Origin: Clostridium disporicum
GTDB lineage: Bacteria; Bacillota; Clostridia; Clostridiales; Clostridiaceae
DNA: 59,415 bases
NCBI RefSeq assembly: GCF_001405015.1
Contig: NZ_CYZX01000024.1
Span: 1-59,415 of the forward strand
Reading direction: 5' to 3'
A program made the position numbers and the translations under genes. The notes beneath the pieces were generated by a model, which worked only from the letters and a program-made list of their open reading frames with translations, was not told where the DNA came from and made no database searches. The stretch's first letter is position 1, and the number at the start of each line of letters is the position of its first letter. Positions 25,561 through 34,005 of this stretch are shown here, piece after piece.

Positions 25561-27300
25561 TTATTCTGCTACTGGTATAAATTTGAATTTTTCAACATCA
25601 AATATACCTTTATCAGTAATTTTTAGTGAAGGAATTACTGGAAGTGCTAGGAATGATAAAGTTAAAAATGGATTAAAATCTATATCTGGAGAGATTATGT
25701 CTATAGCATCATGAAGCTTAGCTAAGTCTTGAATAACTTCTTCAGCTTTTCTGCCTGTAATTACTCCACCAATTTCAAGTTTTATAGAAGATAGTACATT
25801 CCCATTTTGAACTACAATTATTCCTCCACCTAATTTCTTTAATTCTTCTACTGCAAAGATCATATCTGAATCATTAGTTCCAGCAACTATTAAATTATGA
25901 GAGTCATGAGTAATAGTTGTTGCAATAGCTCCAGAGTTTAATTTAAGGCCTTTTAATACTCCTAGACCAATATTTCCAGTGTTATTATGTCTTTCCATTA
26001 CAGAAACCTTTAATAGGTCATTTTCATCTACTAGCGGAGTAAACTCATCTTTTAAATTTAAACTATCTATTTTAATCTTTAAATGATTGCTCTCTAATTT
26101 ATTAGGAATTAGCTCTATTACATTTATAAAGTCTTTATTACTTATATCTATTTTTAAGTCTTCAGATGTTAACTCTTTTATATTCATTGCTGTTGGAAGA
26201 TTTACTTCTTCAACAATTTCATCAGGCATATTAAATAATTCGTTGTTTTTAACAACAAGAGTTCCATTCTTATAAACTGATTCTATTGAGAAATCTTCTA
26301 AGCTATCTAATATCAAGAAATCAGCAACATAACCAGGGGCTATAGCACCTTTATTTCTTAAGTTGTAGCATTCTGAAGGATTTAGAGTAGCCATTTGAAT
26401 CGCTATTTCAGATTTTAAACCATTGTTTACACAAAGCTTTATTGAATTATCAATACTTCCATTCATAACTAAATCATCTATATGCTTATCATCAGTGCAA
26501 AGGCAAAGACGTCTACTATTAAAAATTGAAGCTCCGTGAACTAAGTCCTTTAAATTTTTAGCAACAGTACCTTCTCTTATAAGCACGTACATTCCACGTC
26601 TAACCTTTTCTATTAATTCCTCATAAGTAACACTTTCGTGGTCAGTTCTAATATTAGCAGTAGCATAGATATTAACCATGTCATTATTAAAACCAGCACA
26701 GTGACCATCTATTACACCATTATTCTCCTTAGCATCCCAAAGCTTTTGAATCATATCTTCTTCACAGTTTAAAACTGCAGGATAATTCATAACTTCTGCT
26801 AATCCAAGAATGTTTTTATTTTTATAGTATGGCTTTAAATCTGAACTATTTAATATAGCACCAGAGTTTTCAAAAGATGTAGCTGGTACACAGGATGAAA
26901 GCATAAAGTAAAAGTCAAAAGGTATATCCTTGCTAGAGTTAATCATAAAATCAATACCTTTTTTGCCAAATACATTTGCAATTTCATGAGGGTCTATAAC
27001 CATAGAAGTAATACCATGACGTAATGCACATTTATAATATTCCTTTGGAGTAAGTAGTGATGATTCGATATGAGCATGACTATCTATAAGGCTTGGACAT
27101 ATATATTTACCTGTACCATCAATCTCAGTAGTACCAGAGTATTCTCCTAATCCAACTATATATCCATTAGATATTCCAACATCAGAAATGAAAGTAGAAC
27201 ATTGAAAAACATCTACAACAGTAATATTTTTAATAACTAAATCGCAAGGTCTTCTTTTAGCTGAAGACTCAATCGTTTTTACAAATAAATCTTTATTCAT
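25561..27300 (-). CDS. ade: Adenine deaminase
   Basis: 579 residues from the ATG at 27300, chosen because GAGGTGG sits seven bases before it; longer readings run into the riboswitch. It deaminates adenine to hypoxanthine for purine salvage. The amidohydrolase metal motif LIDSHAHIESSLLTP lies near residue 70, VIDPHEIANVFG near 110, and the adenine-deaminase C-terminal domain follows. It is preceded by a purine riboswitch at 27345-27417. Transcribed alone, away from the formate channel gene. Confidence 0.92.
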   Translation of the reverse strand: MNKDLFVKTIESSAKRRPCDLVIKNITVVDVFQCSTFISDVGISNGYIVGLGEYSGTTEIDGTGKYICPSLIDSHAHIESSLLTPKEYYKCALRHGITSMVIDPHEIANVFGKKGIDFMINSSKDIPFDFYFMLSSCVPATSFENSGAILNSSDLKPYYKNKNILGLAEVMNYPAVLNCEEDMIQKLWDAKENNGVIDGHCAGFNNDMVNIYATANIRTDHESVTYEELIEKVRRGMYVLIREGTVAKNLKDLVHGASIFNSRRLCLCTDDKHIDDLVMNGSIDNSIKLCVNNGLKSEIAIQMATLNPSECYNLRNKGAIAPGYVADFLILDSLEDFSIESVYKNGTLVVKNNELFNMPDEIVEEVNLPTAMNIKELTSEDLKIDISNKDFINVIELIPNKLESNHLKIKIDSLNLKDEFTPLVDENDLLKVSVMERHNNTGNIGLGVLKGLKLNSGAIATTITHDSHNLIVAGTNDSDMIFAVEELKKLGGGIIVVQNGNVLSSIKLEIGGVITGRKAEEVIQDLAKLHDAIDIISPDIDFNPFLTLSFLALPVIPSLKITDKGIFDVEKFKFIPVAE

Positions 27301-27344
27301 TAAATCCACCTCGTAAATTATTCTTAACCTTCGTGGATCCAGAG

Positions 27345-27417
27345 ACTTCATAGTTATATCATTTACGGTGATATAGTAGAGACGCTTAAACCTTATTATT
27401 AAGCTTATACGAAGGTT
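27345..27417 (-). promoter_or_regulatory. Purine riboswitch, guanine class
   Basis: Read on the minus strand: P1 CUUCG/UGAAG, J1/2 UAUAA, P2 GCUUAA/UUAAGC with loop UAAUAAGG, J2/3 GUCUCUACU, P3 AUAUCA/UGAUAU with loop CCGUAAA, then ACUAUG. These are the conserved purine aptamer blocks. The specificity base (position 74 in the xpt numbering) is the C of ACUAUG, which means guanine/hypoxanthine; adenine switches have U. Downstream, ACGAAGGUU (27326-27334) is perfectly complementary to AACCUUCGU of the P1 5' side, and AUCCAC can pair with GUGGAU at the ribosome site. Translational control is inferred because no terminator is present. Confidence 0.88.
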
Positions 27418-27490
27418 ATTGTTAACCATTATATTCAGATAAGAAATTAATGTCAAAGAAAAATTTAAAAAAAATATCCACGATTAATAA

Positions 27491-27518
27491 TATATATTCA
27501 AAAAAATGTGAATATATA
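27491..27518. promoter_or_regulatory. 10-bp-arm palindrome upstream of the formate/nitrite channel gene
   Basis: TATATATTCA (27491-27500) and TGAATATATA (27509-27518) are perfect inverted arms with an 8-base spacer, in the divergent ade-fnt region. It may be an operator; the cognate regulator is unknown. Confidence 0.4.
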
Positions 27519-27677
27519 ATAAGTTAAACGGTTTCTTAAAAGAATATTTTAAATTAAGAAAAATAATAGGAAATGTCTAACTTTGAAAAAGTATCATAAA
27601 AGTTATATTATAAAATATGTGCGAAAAAATATAGGGGATATAAATAGCACAGATAAAATTTAGTAAGAGGTGCGGAT

Positions 27678-28463
27678 ATGTATTCAAAGGAAATTGATAA
27701 TTTAGCTCATTCTGCAGAAGTGAAAATTGGACTGTATAAAGACAGTAAGTTAAAGTACATAGTAGCAGCAATGATGGGAAGTTTCTTAGTAAGCTTAGGA
27801 ATTATGCTAATTTATTCTATAGGTGGAATTATGCATCATGCAGGAAATGAAACTTATAAGATATTAATGGGAGCTTCATTTGGTGTTGCTTTAAGTCTTG
27901 TATTCATGGCTGGTGGAGATCTTTTTACAAGTAATGCAATGATTATGACTGTGGGAGCCTTAAAAAAGAAAGTTACATGGTTAGATGCAGTTAGAATATG
28001 GATTGCAGTTTGGATTGGTAATCTCTTAGGCGGGATTATGGGGGCATTCTTATATGTACAAGCTGGTCTTGCTACAGGGAAAAGTGAATATATTGGAGAG
28101 TTTATAGTAAGCAATGTTTCTGCTAAAATGGCAACTCCAGGAATGCAATTATTTTTAAGAGGATTATTATGTAACGTTTTAGTATGTCTTGCAACTTGGA
28201 TGTGTTACAAGTTAAAAGAGGAAACTGCTAAGATTTTAATGATATTTTGGTGTTTATTTACGTTCATAACAGCAGGATTTGAACATAGTGTTGCTAATAT
28301 GGGATTCCTAGCTATGGGGTTAATGTTACCTCATGGAGTTGATGTTAACATTATGGGATATATACATAATATAGGTTGGGTTTCACTTGGAAACTTTGTT
28401 GGTGGAATATTGTTTGTAGGATTACCATATTACTTTATAAGTATGAAGAAAAAAGAAAAATAA
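27678..28463 (+). CDS. Formate/nitrite transporter (FNT) family channel
   Basis: 261 residues with six membrane helices. FNT signatures are present: LRGLLCNVLVCLATWM near residue 155 and FITAGFEHSVANMGF near 195, which supplies the central His of the channel. GGDLFTSNAM near 75 is the first half-helix motif. FNT pentamers pass formate, nitrite, hydrosulfide or lactate; the subtype cannot be fixed from sequence, and no pyruvate formate-lyase or asr genes are adjacent. GAGGTG precedes ATG 27678. The small sirohaem reductase is 19 kb away, so no link is claimed. Confidence 0.88.
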   Translation: MYSKEIDNLAHSAEVKIGLYKDSKLKYIVAAMMGSFLVSLGIMLIYSIGGIMHHAGNETYKILMGASFGVALSLVFMAGGDLFTSNAMIMTVGALKKKVTWLDAVRIWIAVWIGNLLGGIMGAFLYVQAGLATGKSEYIGEFIVSNVSAKMATPGMQLFLRGLLCNVLVCLATWMCYKLKEETAKILMIFWCLFTFITAGFEHSVANMGFLAMGLMLPHGVDVNIMGYIHNIGWVSLGNFVGGILFVGLPYYFISMKKKEK

Positions 28464-28466
28464 AAT

Positions 28467-28524
28467 AAATATAAAAGAAAATGACTGTATGCAATAAAAG
28501 CAACAGTCATTTTCTTTTATATTT
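28467..28524. terminator. Bidirectional terminator with 21-bp arms
   Basis: Positions 28467-28487 and 28504-28524 are perfect inverted arms of 21 bases. A-rich and T-rich edges make it work both ways, between the convergent FNT and Mn-catalase genes. The catalase stop codon lies in the stem. Confidence 0.85.
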
Positions 28525-29194
28525 ATCTTCTTGTGTTATCGAAGCTTGGTGGTGTAGGATTAGGGTTATCAAAATGTCTTCCAGGAGATGAAAGATCAAA
28601 ATATAATTTAGAATCTTCTGTAACACCAAAATCATGGTTAGATCCAGTATCTTTAACTTTATTTAATGCCTCTCTAAATAAAGCATTATGAGCTTCTTCT
28701 CTATTTAAAAGGAAGTCTATAGTTTCTCTTACATGTTTATCATAAATTTGTCTATATAAGTACTCATAAACTGTTTTAGCTCTTTGTTCAGAAGCAATAT
28801 TAGAAAGTAAATCAGCTACTAAATCACCAGTTACAGTAACGTAGTTTGCAGTCCAAGGAGCTCCAGATGAATTAACTAGTCCTGGAGTTAAACCAAACAT
28901 AACATGAGTTTGAATTTCTCCAACGTCTACTCTTTTATAATCAACATCATGACCGTTTAGCAGATTGATAGTTTGAGCAACCATTTCCATGTGACTTAAC
29001 TCTTCTGCGCCGATGTCTAAAAATAAATCTTTAATTGCAGGGTCTTTAATTCTAAAGCTTTGAGATATATATTGCATAGCAGCTTTAAGCTCACCATTAC
29101 CTCCACCAAGTTGTTCTTGCATAAGAACAGCATATTGAGGATTGGGTTTTTCAATTTTTACTTCATGTAATAATTTTTTTTCATGTTTAAACAT
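28523..29194 (-). CDS. Manganese catalase family protein (CotJC-like)
   Basis: 223 residues with a ferritin-like four-helix bundle. Di-metal ligands are visible in GGGNGELKAAMQY (Glu35), GAEELSHMEM (Glu65, His68), NIASEQRAK and NREEAHNALF. It disproportionates hydrogen peroxide, or in spore formers is a spore-coat component. The proline-rich tail (NPNPTPPSF) is usual for the family. GGAGCTG precedes the start. It is divergent from a ferredoxin operon with Fur/PerR-like boxes, so common oxidative-stress control is possible. Confidence 0.88.
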   Translation of the reverse strand: MFKHEKKLLHEVKIEKPNPQYAVLMQEQLGGGNGELKAAMQYISQSFRIKDPAIKDLFLDIGAEELSHMEMVAQTINLLNGHDVDYKRVDVGEIQTHVMFGLTPGLVNSSGAPWTANYVTVTGDLVADLLSNIASEQRAKTVYEYLYRQIYDKHVRETIDFLLNREEAHNALFREALNKVKDTGSNHDFGVTEDSKLYFDLSSPGRHFDNPNPTPPSFDNTRR

Positions 29195-29340
29195 AAGATT
29201 ATCAGCTCCTAAATTTATATTTTATATATCAATAATTAGTATCCTCATAAGAAATATTTTTATGTAGAAGCATCTCATAATAGATGAGCTGCAAAATGAT
29301 TCATAAAAAATAAAGTTGACTAAAATAGTATGGATTGATA

Positions 29341-29375
29341 TTGACAAATAATCATTATTAATAGATAATTATTAT
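29341..29375 (+). promoter_or_regulatory. Ferredoxin-operon promoter with overlapping Fur/PerR-like boxes
   Basis: TTGACA (29341-29346), 17 bases, GATAAT (29364-29369). AATAAT-C-ATTATT lies between the boxes and ATAAT-T-ATTAT overlaps the -10. AT-rich 6-1-6 dyads like these are typical of the Fur/PerR family. A repressor here would block polymerase. The identity of the regulator is inferred. Confidence 0.55.
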
Positions 29376-29406
29376 GAAAATAGAATTTAATAGGAGGACT
29401 TAAAAA

Positions 29407-29595
29407 ATGAGAGCATTTGTAGATGAAAATACTTGCATAAGCTGTGGTTTATGTGAAGGATTATGCAGTGATGTATTCTCACTAGATACTGGAGTTGCAG
29501 TAGCTATAGAAGGTGAAGTAGAATCAGGATTAGAAGATTCAGTTAGAGAAGCTTGTGATGGATGTCCTGTACAAGCTATATCAATAGAAGAATAA
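29407..29595 (+). CDS. Ferredoxin, single [4Fe-4S] type
   Basis: 62 residues. Cluster ligands Cys10, Cys13, Cys16 (CISCGLC) and Cys53 (GCPVQAI). Cys20 and Cys50 are additional and could form a disulfide, as in other one-cluster ferredoxins. The acidic composition is typical of electron carriers. AGGAGG precedes the ATG. A BFD-like [2Fe-2S] protein follows 18 bases later, giving a two-gene iron-sulfur operon behind Fur/PerR-like boxes. Confidence 0.9.
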   Translation: MRAFVDENTCISCGLCEGLCSDVFSLDTGVAVAIEGEVESGLEDSVREACDGCPVQAISIEE

Positions 29596-29613
29596 GATTT
29601 GGAGGTATTATAA

Positions 29614-29787
29614 ATGTCAAAAGTATGTCTATGTAGAGGAATAACAGAAGAACAAATCGTTGAAGCGGTAAAGAATGGAGCTACTTCTTTTGAAGAAGTT
29701 AAAGAAGCTACTGGTGCAGGTGCTGGTGGATGCCGTGGTGGAAGATGTAAAGGTAAGATTGAATTAATAATCGAAAATAATAAATAG
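29614..29787 (+). CDS. BFD-like [2Fe-2S] protein
   Basis: 57 residues. It begins MSKVCLCRGITEEQIVEAVK and ends in TGAGAGGCRGGRCKGKIEL. Cys5, Cys7, Cys40 and Cys45 give the BFD-like [2Fe-2S] set, with a C-x4-C second pair in place of the usual C-x2-C. In E. coli, Bfd releases iron from bacterioferritin; no ferritin lies next to this one, though a Mn-catalase does. GGAGGT precedes the ATG. It is co-transcribed with the ferredoxin. Confidence 0.8.
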   Translation: MSKVCLCRGITEEQIVEAVKNGATSFEEVKEATGAGAGGCRGGRCKGKIELIIENNK

Positions 29788-29799
29788 TAATTTACATAA

Positions 29800-29842
29800 A
29801 GACTAATTTAACTTTTAAAGAAAGTTAAATTAGTCTTTTTTC
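29800..29842 (+). terminator. Terminator of the ferredoxin-BFD operon
   Basis: AGACTAATTTAACTTT (29800-29815) pairs with its complement at 29821-29836 and is followed by T-run. Confidence 0.85.
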
Positions 29843-29950
29843 TATAAGAATAGATAAGATACTAATTATATAAAAGATATAATTTCTCCAAAATATTTAT
29901 AAATTATGAATATGATATTAATAATAGTTAACTTCATTGTAGAAGGAAAA

Positions 29951-29967
29951 TAAGTATTGTATACTTA
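29951..29967. promoter_or_regulatory. Perfect 7-3-7 palindrome before the LolD/FtsX operon
   Basis: TAAGTAT-TGT-ATACTTA lies 41 bases before the ATPase start codon. Size and position suit an operator for a TetR- or MarR-like dimer, but no regulator gene is adjacent. Confidence 0.4.
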
Positions 29968-30007
29968 AATATGTCGTATGATAAAGTTATGCATGGAGGG
30001 GAAACTT

Positions 30008-30712
30008 ATGAGTAATTACATTGAATTTAAAGATGTAAAAAAGGTATATAAAATGGGTGAGGTTGAAATTGAAGCGTTAAGTGGTGTAAACTTTTCCGTT
30101 GATAAAGGTGAATTTGTTGTAGTTGCAGGTGCTAGTGGAGCTGGTAAGAGTACTATACTAAATATTTTAGGGGGAATGGATACTGTATCATCTGGTAAGG
30201 TAATAGTAGATAACAATGAGGTAAGTAAATATTCTCAAAAAGAACTAGTTACTTATAGAAGAGATGATATAGGATTCGTGTTTCAATTTTATAATCTAGT
30301 TCAAAATTTAACTGTAAGAGAAAATGTTGAACTTGCAATTCAAATTTGTAAGAACCCTCTTGATATAGATAAAGTTCTAGATGCAGTTGGATTAAGTGAG
30401 AGAAAAAATAACTTTCCATCTCAGCTATCTGGTGGAGAACAACAAAGAGTTGCTATAGCTAGAGCATTAGCTAAAAATCCTAAATTGTTACTTTGTGATG
30501 AGCCAACAGGAGCATTAGATTACAATACAGGAAAAGCGATATTAAAGCTTCTTCAAGATACTTGTAGAGAACAAGGAATGACGGTTATTATAATTACTCA
30601 TAATTTAGCCTTAACGCCGATGGGAGATAAAATCATCGAAATTAAGAGTGGTAAAGTAAAAAGAATGAGTATAAATGAAAATCCTGTCCCAGTGGAAAGG
30701 ATTGAGTGGTAA
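30008..30712 (+). CDS. ABC transporter ATPase, LolD/MacB type
   Basis: 234 residues from ATG 30008, supported by GGAGGGG seven bases upstream. Walker A GASGAGKST, signature LSGGEQQRVAIARALA, Walker B LLLCDEPTGALD and the switch His in IITHN are present. This class pairs with FtsX-like permeases and works as a mechanotransmitter or peptide/lipid extruder rather than a classic transporter. The large permease start lies three bases after the stop. Confidence 0.9.
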   Translation: MSNYIEFKDVKKVYKMGEVEIEALSGVNFSVDKGEFVVVAGASGAGKSTILNILGGMDTVSSGKVIVDNNEVSKYSQKELVTYRRDDIGFVFQFYNLVQNLTVRENVELAIQICKNPLDIDKVLDAVGLSERKNNFPSQLSGGEQQRVAIARALAKNPKLLLCDEPTGALDYNTGKAILKLLQDTCREQGMTVIIITHNLALTPMGDKIIEIKSGKVKRMSINENPVPVERIEW

Positions 30713-30714
30713 AA

Positions 30715-33700
30715 ATGAAAAATGCATTATGGAAAGATATATTTAGAGATATCAAGAAGACTAAAGGTAGATTTATTTCTATTGTATCTATTATTGCATT
30801 AGGAGTAATGCTTTTTACAGGAGTTAAGATAGCTCCATTAGATATGAAAGGATCTGCTGACAAATATTATGATGATTATAACTTAATGGATTTAAGAATA
30901 ATATCAACATTAGGATTAACAGATGAAGATGTAAAAGATATAAAGAAAATAGATGGTGTATTAGGAGCATATCCTGAATATACAATGGATGCTTTAACAA
31001 AGGTAGGAAATGATGAATTTGTTATTAGAGTTCAAAGTATGCCTATATCTAATTTAAGTGATAGTAATGATGACTATATTAATAGATTAAATGTAGTTGA
31101 GGGAAGATTGCCAGAAAAATCTGGAGAGTGTGTTGTTGCTAAAGGAAAGTTTAAAGATGGAAAAATTAATATTGGAGATACGCTATCTTTAAAGTCAGGA
31201 AAAGAAGAAGATATAACTAATTCTTTAAATGTCAAAGAGTATAAAGTAGTAGGTATTATAGAAACACCATATTATTTATCTGACCAAATTGGTAGTACAA
31301 CTATTGGTAGTGGAAGTGTTAGTACATTTATGTATATTCCAGAATCAGATTTTAATATGGAGGTATATACAGATATATACGTCACTGTAAGAGATGCAAA
31401 GGAGCTTAATTCATATAAAGATGAATATTTTGATGTAGTAGATAAAGTTAAAGAAGCTATTGAAGATAAATCAGACGTAATAGTTGATAGAAGATACAAC
31501 GAGATAAAAGATGTAGCTATTGAAGAATTAAATAAAGGTAAAAAAGAATATGAAGAAAAGAAGGCTGAAGTAGAAAAGCAGTTAAGTGATGCTAAATCTC
31601 AAATTGAAGATACAAAGATTCAATTATTAAATGCAGAAACTGAAATAGATAATAAAGAGGAAGAGTTAAATACAATGATAGCTAATGGTGAATCTCAATT
31701 AGCTAGTGGAGAATACGAATTAATTAAGAAAGAAGCGGAGTATGAAGCTGGATTAAAAGTATTCAATGATGCTAAAGCAACAGCGGAAGAAGGCTTTAAT
31801 CAAGCTGAAGCAGCTTTAGTAGAAGCTGAAAATAAAATAGCGATTTTGGTTGAAAAAAAATCTGAGATTGAGAATAAGTTGAATGATCCTAACATTAGTG
31901 AAGTAGAAAAAATAATGTTAGAAACTGCATTATCAGCTATAGACCTTATTGTTACAAATTCTTTAGATAAAATAAATACAGGTAGAGCAGAGCTAGAAAG
32001 TAAAAAGGCAGAGTTTTATAATCAAGAACAGGCATTAGCAGATGCAAAGATTCAGTTAGATACTGCAAGAGCTACATTAGATGCAACAAGAGCAACACTT
32101 CAAAGTGCAAAGAGCGAAGGTGTAATCCAGCTATCAAATGCTAGAGTAGAAGTAGAAAATGGTAAAGTTCAATTGGCAGAGGGTGAAGCTGAGTACGAGA
32201 AAAATAAAGCGCTTGCAGACGAAGAACTCTTAAAAGCAGAAGAAAAGCTTAAAGATGCAGAAAATCAAATAAATAAAATAGAAAAACCAAGTCTTTATAT
32301 ATTAGATAGAAATTCTCATTATTCATATGTTGATTATGAAAATAGTGCAAATAGTATAGATAAGGTATCAAATGTATTTCCTGTATTCTTTTTAGTAGTA
32401 GCTGCATTAGTATGTTTAACTACTATGACAAGAATGGTAGATGAACAAAGAATAAATATTGGTACTATGAAAGCTCTTGGATACAGTAATGGAAATATAG
32501 CAAAGAAATTTATTGTATATGCTTTATTAGCAAGTTTAATAGGATCAGTTTTAGGTATCATAGTAGGCTTTACATTTTTACCAAAAGTAATATATGATGC
32601 GTATAATATTATGTATATAATGCCTCCTATGACTTTCTTTACAGATATTCCGCTAGCAATTATAACAGCAGTTGTTGCAGTTGGATTAACTACATTAGTT
32701 ACTTATTCTGCATGTAGGATTGAACTTAGAGAGACACCTTCAGTTCTTATGAGGCCAAAAGCTCCTAAGGAAGGAAAAAGAATATTACTAGAAAGAATAC
32801 CTTTTATATGGAATAGATTTAATTTTACTGGAAAGGTTACAATCAGAAATATATTTAGATATAAAAAGAGATTTTTGATGACTGTAATAGGTATTGCAGG
32901 AAGTACAGCTTTATTACTTGCAGGACTTGGATTAAAAGATTCCATAAAAACTGTAGTAGAAAAGCAATTTGGAGTAATAAATAAGTATGATATATCAGTT
33001 AATTTAGAAAATAATATAAATACTCTTAAGAAAAATGATTTAACATCTTATATTAATAATCAAAAGGATATTAAAGATTTATTATTTGTTAAAGGTGAGA
33101 TGTGTAAGATTGAAGCTAATGATGTAAGTAAAGATTTAGATGTTATAGTCCCAGAAGATATAAATGCATTTGATAAATTTGTTCATCTTCAAAATAGAAC
33201 TTCTGGAGAAGCAATAGAGTTAGATGATGATGGAATAGCTATTACAGAAAAGATTGCAAAGACGCTTGGTGTAAAAGTTGGAGATAAAATAACTATAACT
33301 AACAGTAATGATGTAACAGGAACTGCTAAGGTAGCATCAATAGTAGAAAACTATATACAACACTATATTTATATGACTCCTGATTATTATGAAAAAGTAT
33401 TTGATAGAAAAGCTACTCCAGATGAAGTTTATATTATATTAAATAACTCTACTAGTGAAGTGGCTGATGCTGTATCTAGTGGATTAGTAAATCAGGATGG
33501 TGTATCAGGAGTTGTAAGTAATACTGGAGTAAGAGACAATTTTAATAACACTATAGAATCTTTAGATTTTATTGTATTAATAATGATTATATTTGCTGGT
33601 GCATTATCATTTATAGTTCTATATAATCTTACAAATGTTAATATTTCAGAGCGTATTAGGGAAATAGCTACAATAAAAGTTTTAGGGTTCTATGATAAAG

Positions 33701-33963
33701 AAGTAGCAGCTTATATATTCAGAGAAAATGTATTATTAACAATAGTTGGAATGTTTGCAGGACTAATACTTGGTGTAGTATTGCATCAATTTATTATGGT
33801 TACTGTAGAAATGGATTATGTAATGTTTGGTAGAAGTATTAATACAATTAGCTATGTATATGCAGGATTACTAACAGTAGGATTTGCATTATTAGTAAAC
33901 TGGGCAATGTACTTTAAACTTAAAAAGGTACAAATGGTAGAATCATTAAAGTCAGTAGACTAA
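30715..33963 (+). CDS. FtsX-like permease with a long extracytoplasmic coiled coil
   Basis: 1082 residues from ATG 30715. One N-terminal membrane helix (FISIVSIIALGVMLFTGVKI) is followed by a MacB-like periplasm-side domain. A region of about 255 residues (roughly 265-520) is very rich in Glu, Lys, Ala and Gln with heptad pattern, that is, a coiled coil. Three helices then form the first FtsX domain; a second N-terminal-like helix, another extracytoplasmic domain and a final FtsX triplet of helices end the protein. The coiled-coil insert resembles a tether or spacer reaching through the cell wall. Substrate unknown. A terminator follows at once. Confidence 0.82.
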   Translation: MKNALWKDIFRDIKKTKGRFISIVSIIALGVMLFTGVKIAPLDMKGSADKYYDDYNLMDLRIISTLGLTDEDVKDIKKIDGVLGAYPEYTMDALTKVGNDEFVIRVQSMPISNLSDSNDDYINRLNVVEGRLPEKSGECVVAKGKFKDGKINIGDTLSLKSGKEEDITNSLNVKEYKVVGIIETPYYLSDQIGSTTIGSGSVSTFMYIPESDFNMEVYTDIYVTVRDAKELNSYKDEYFDVVDKVKEAIEDKSDVIVDRRYNEIKDVAIEELNKGKKEYEEKKAEVEKQLSDAKSQIEDTKIQLLNAETEIDNKEEELNTMIANGESQLASGEYELIKKEAEYEAGLKVFNDAKATAEEGFNQAEAALVEAENKIAILVEKKSEIENKLNDPNISEVEKIMLETALSAIDLIVTNSLDKINTGRAELESKKAEFYNQEQALADAKIQLDTARATLDATRATLQSAKSEGVIQLSNARVEVENGKVQLAEGEAEYEKNKALADEELLKAEEKLKDAENQINKIEKPSLYILDRNSHYSYVDYENSANSIDKVSNVFPVFFLVVAALVCLTTMTRMVDEQRINIGTMKALGYSNGNIAKKFIVYALLASLIGSVLGIIVGFTFLPKVIYDAYNIMYIMPPMTFFTDIPLAIITAVVAVGLTTLVTYSACRIELRETPSVLMRPKAPKEGKRILLERIPFIWNRFNFTGKVTIRNIFRYKKRFLMTVIGIAGSTALLLAGLGLKDSIKTVVEKQFGVINKYDISVNLENNINTLKKNDLTSYINNQKDIKDLLFVKGEMCKIEANDVSKDLDVIVPEDINAFDKFVHLQNRTSGEAIELDDDGIAITEKIAKTLGVKVGDKITITNSNDVTGTAKVASIVENYIQHYIYMTPDYYEKVFDRKATPDEVYIILNNSTSEVADAVSSGLVNQDGVSGVVSNTGVRDNFNNTIESLDFIVLIMIIFAGALSFIVLYNLTNVNISERIREIATIKVLGFYDKEVAAYIFRENVLLTIVGMFAGLILGVVLHQFIMVTVEMDYVMFGRSINTISYVYAGLLTVGFALLVNWAMYFKLKKVQMVESLKSVD

Positions 33964-33966
33964 AAT

Positions 33967-33999
33967 AAAAAAGTTGCTTTAATAGCAACTTTTTTATTT
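33967..33999. terminator. Bidirectional terminator
   Basis: AAAAAGTTGCT (33968-33978) pairs with AGCAACTTTTT (33984-33994), between the convergent FtsX permease and ilvE. Confidence 0.85.
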
Positions 34000-34005
34000 T
34001 AATTT

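Noticed and set aside
25409..25714. 101-codon + strand frame
   Set aside because: It runs through the palindromic repeat element and then antisense to ade; no ribosome site.
30642..30863. 73-codon minus-strand frame across the ABC junction
   Set aside because: Antisense to the end of the ATPase and start of the permease.
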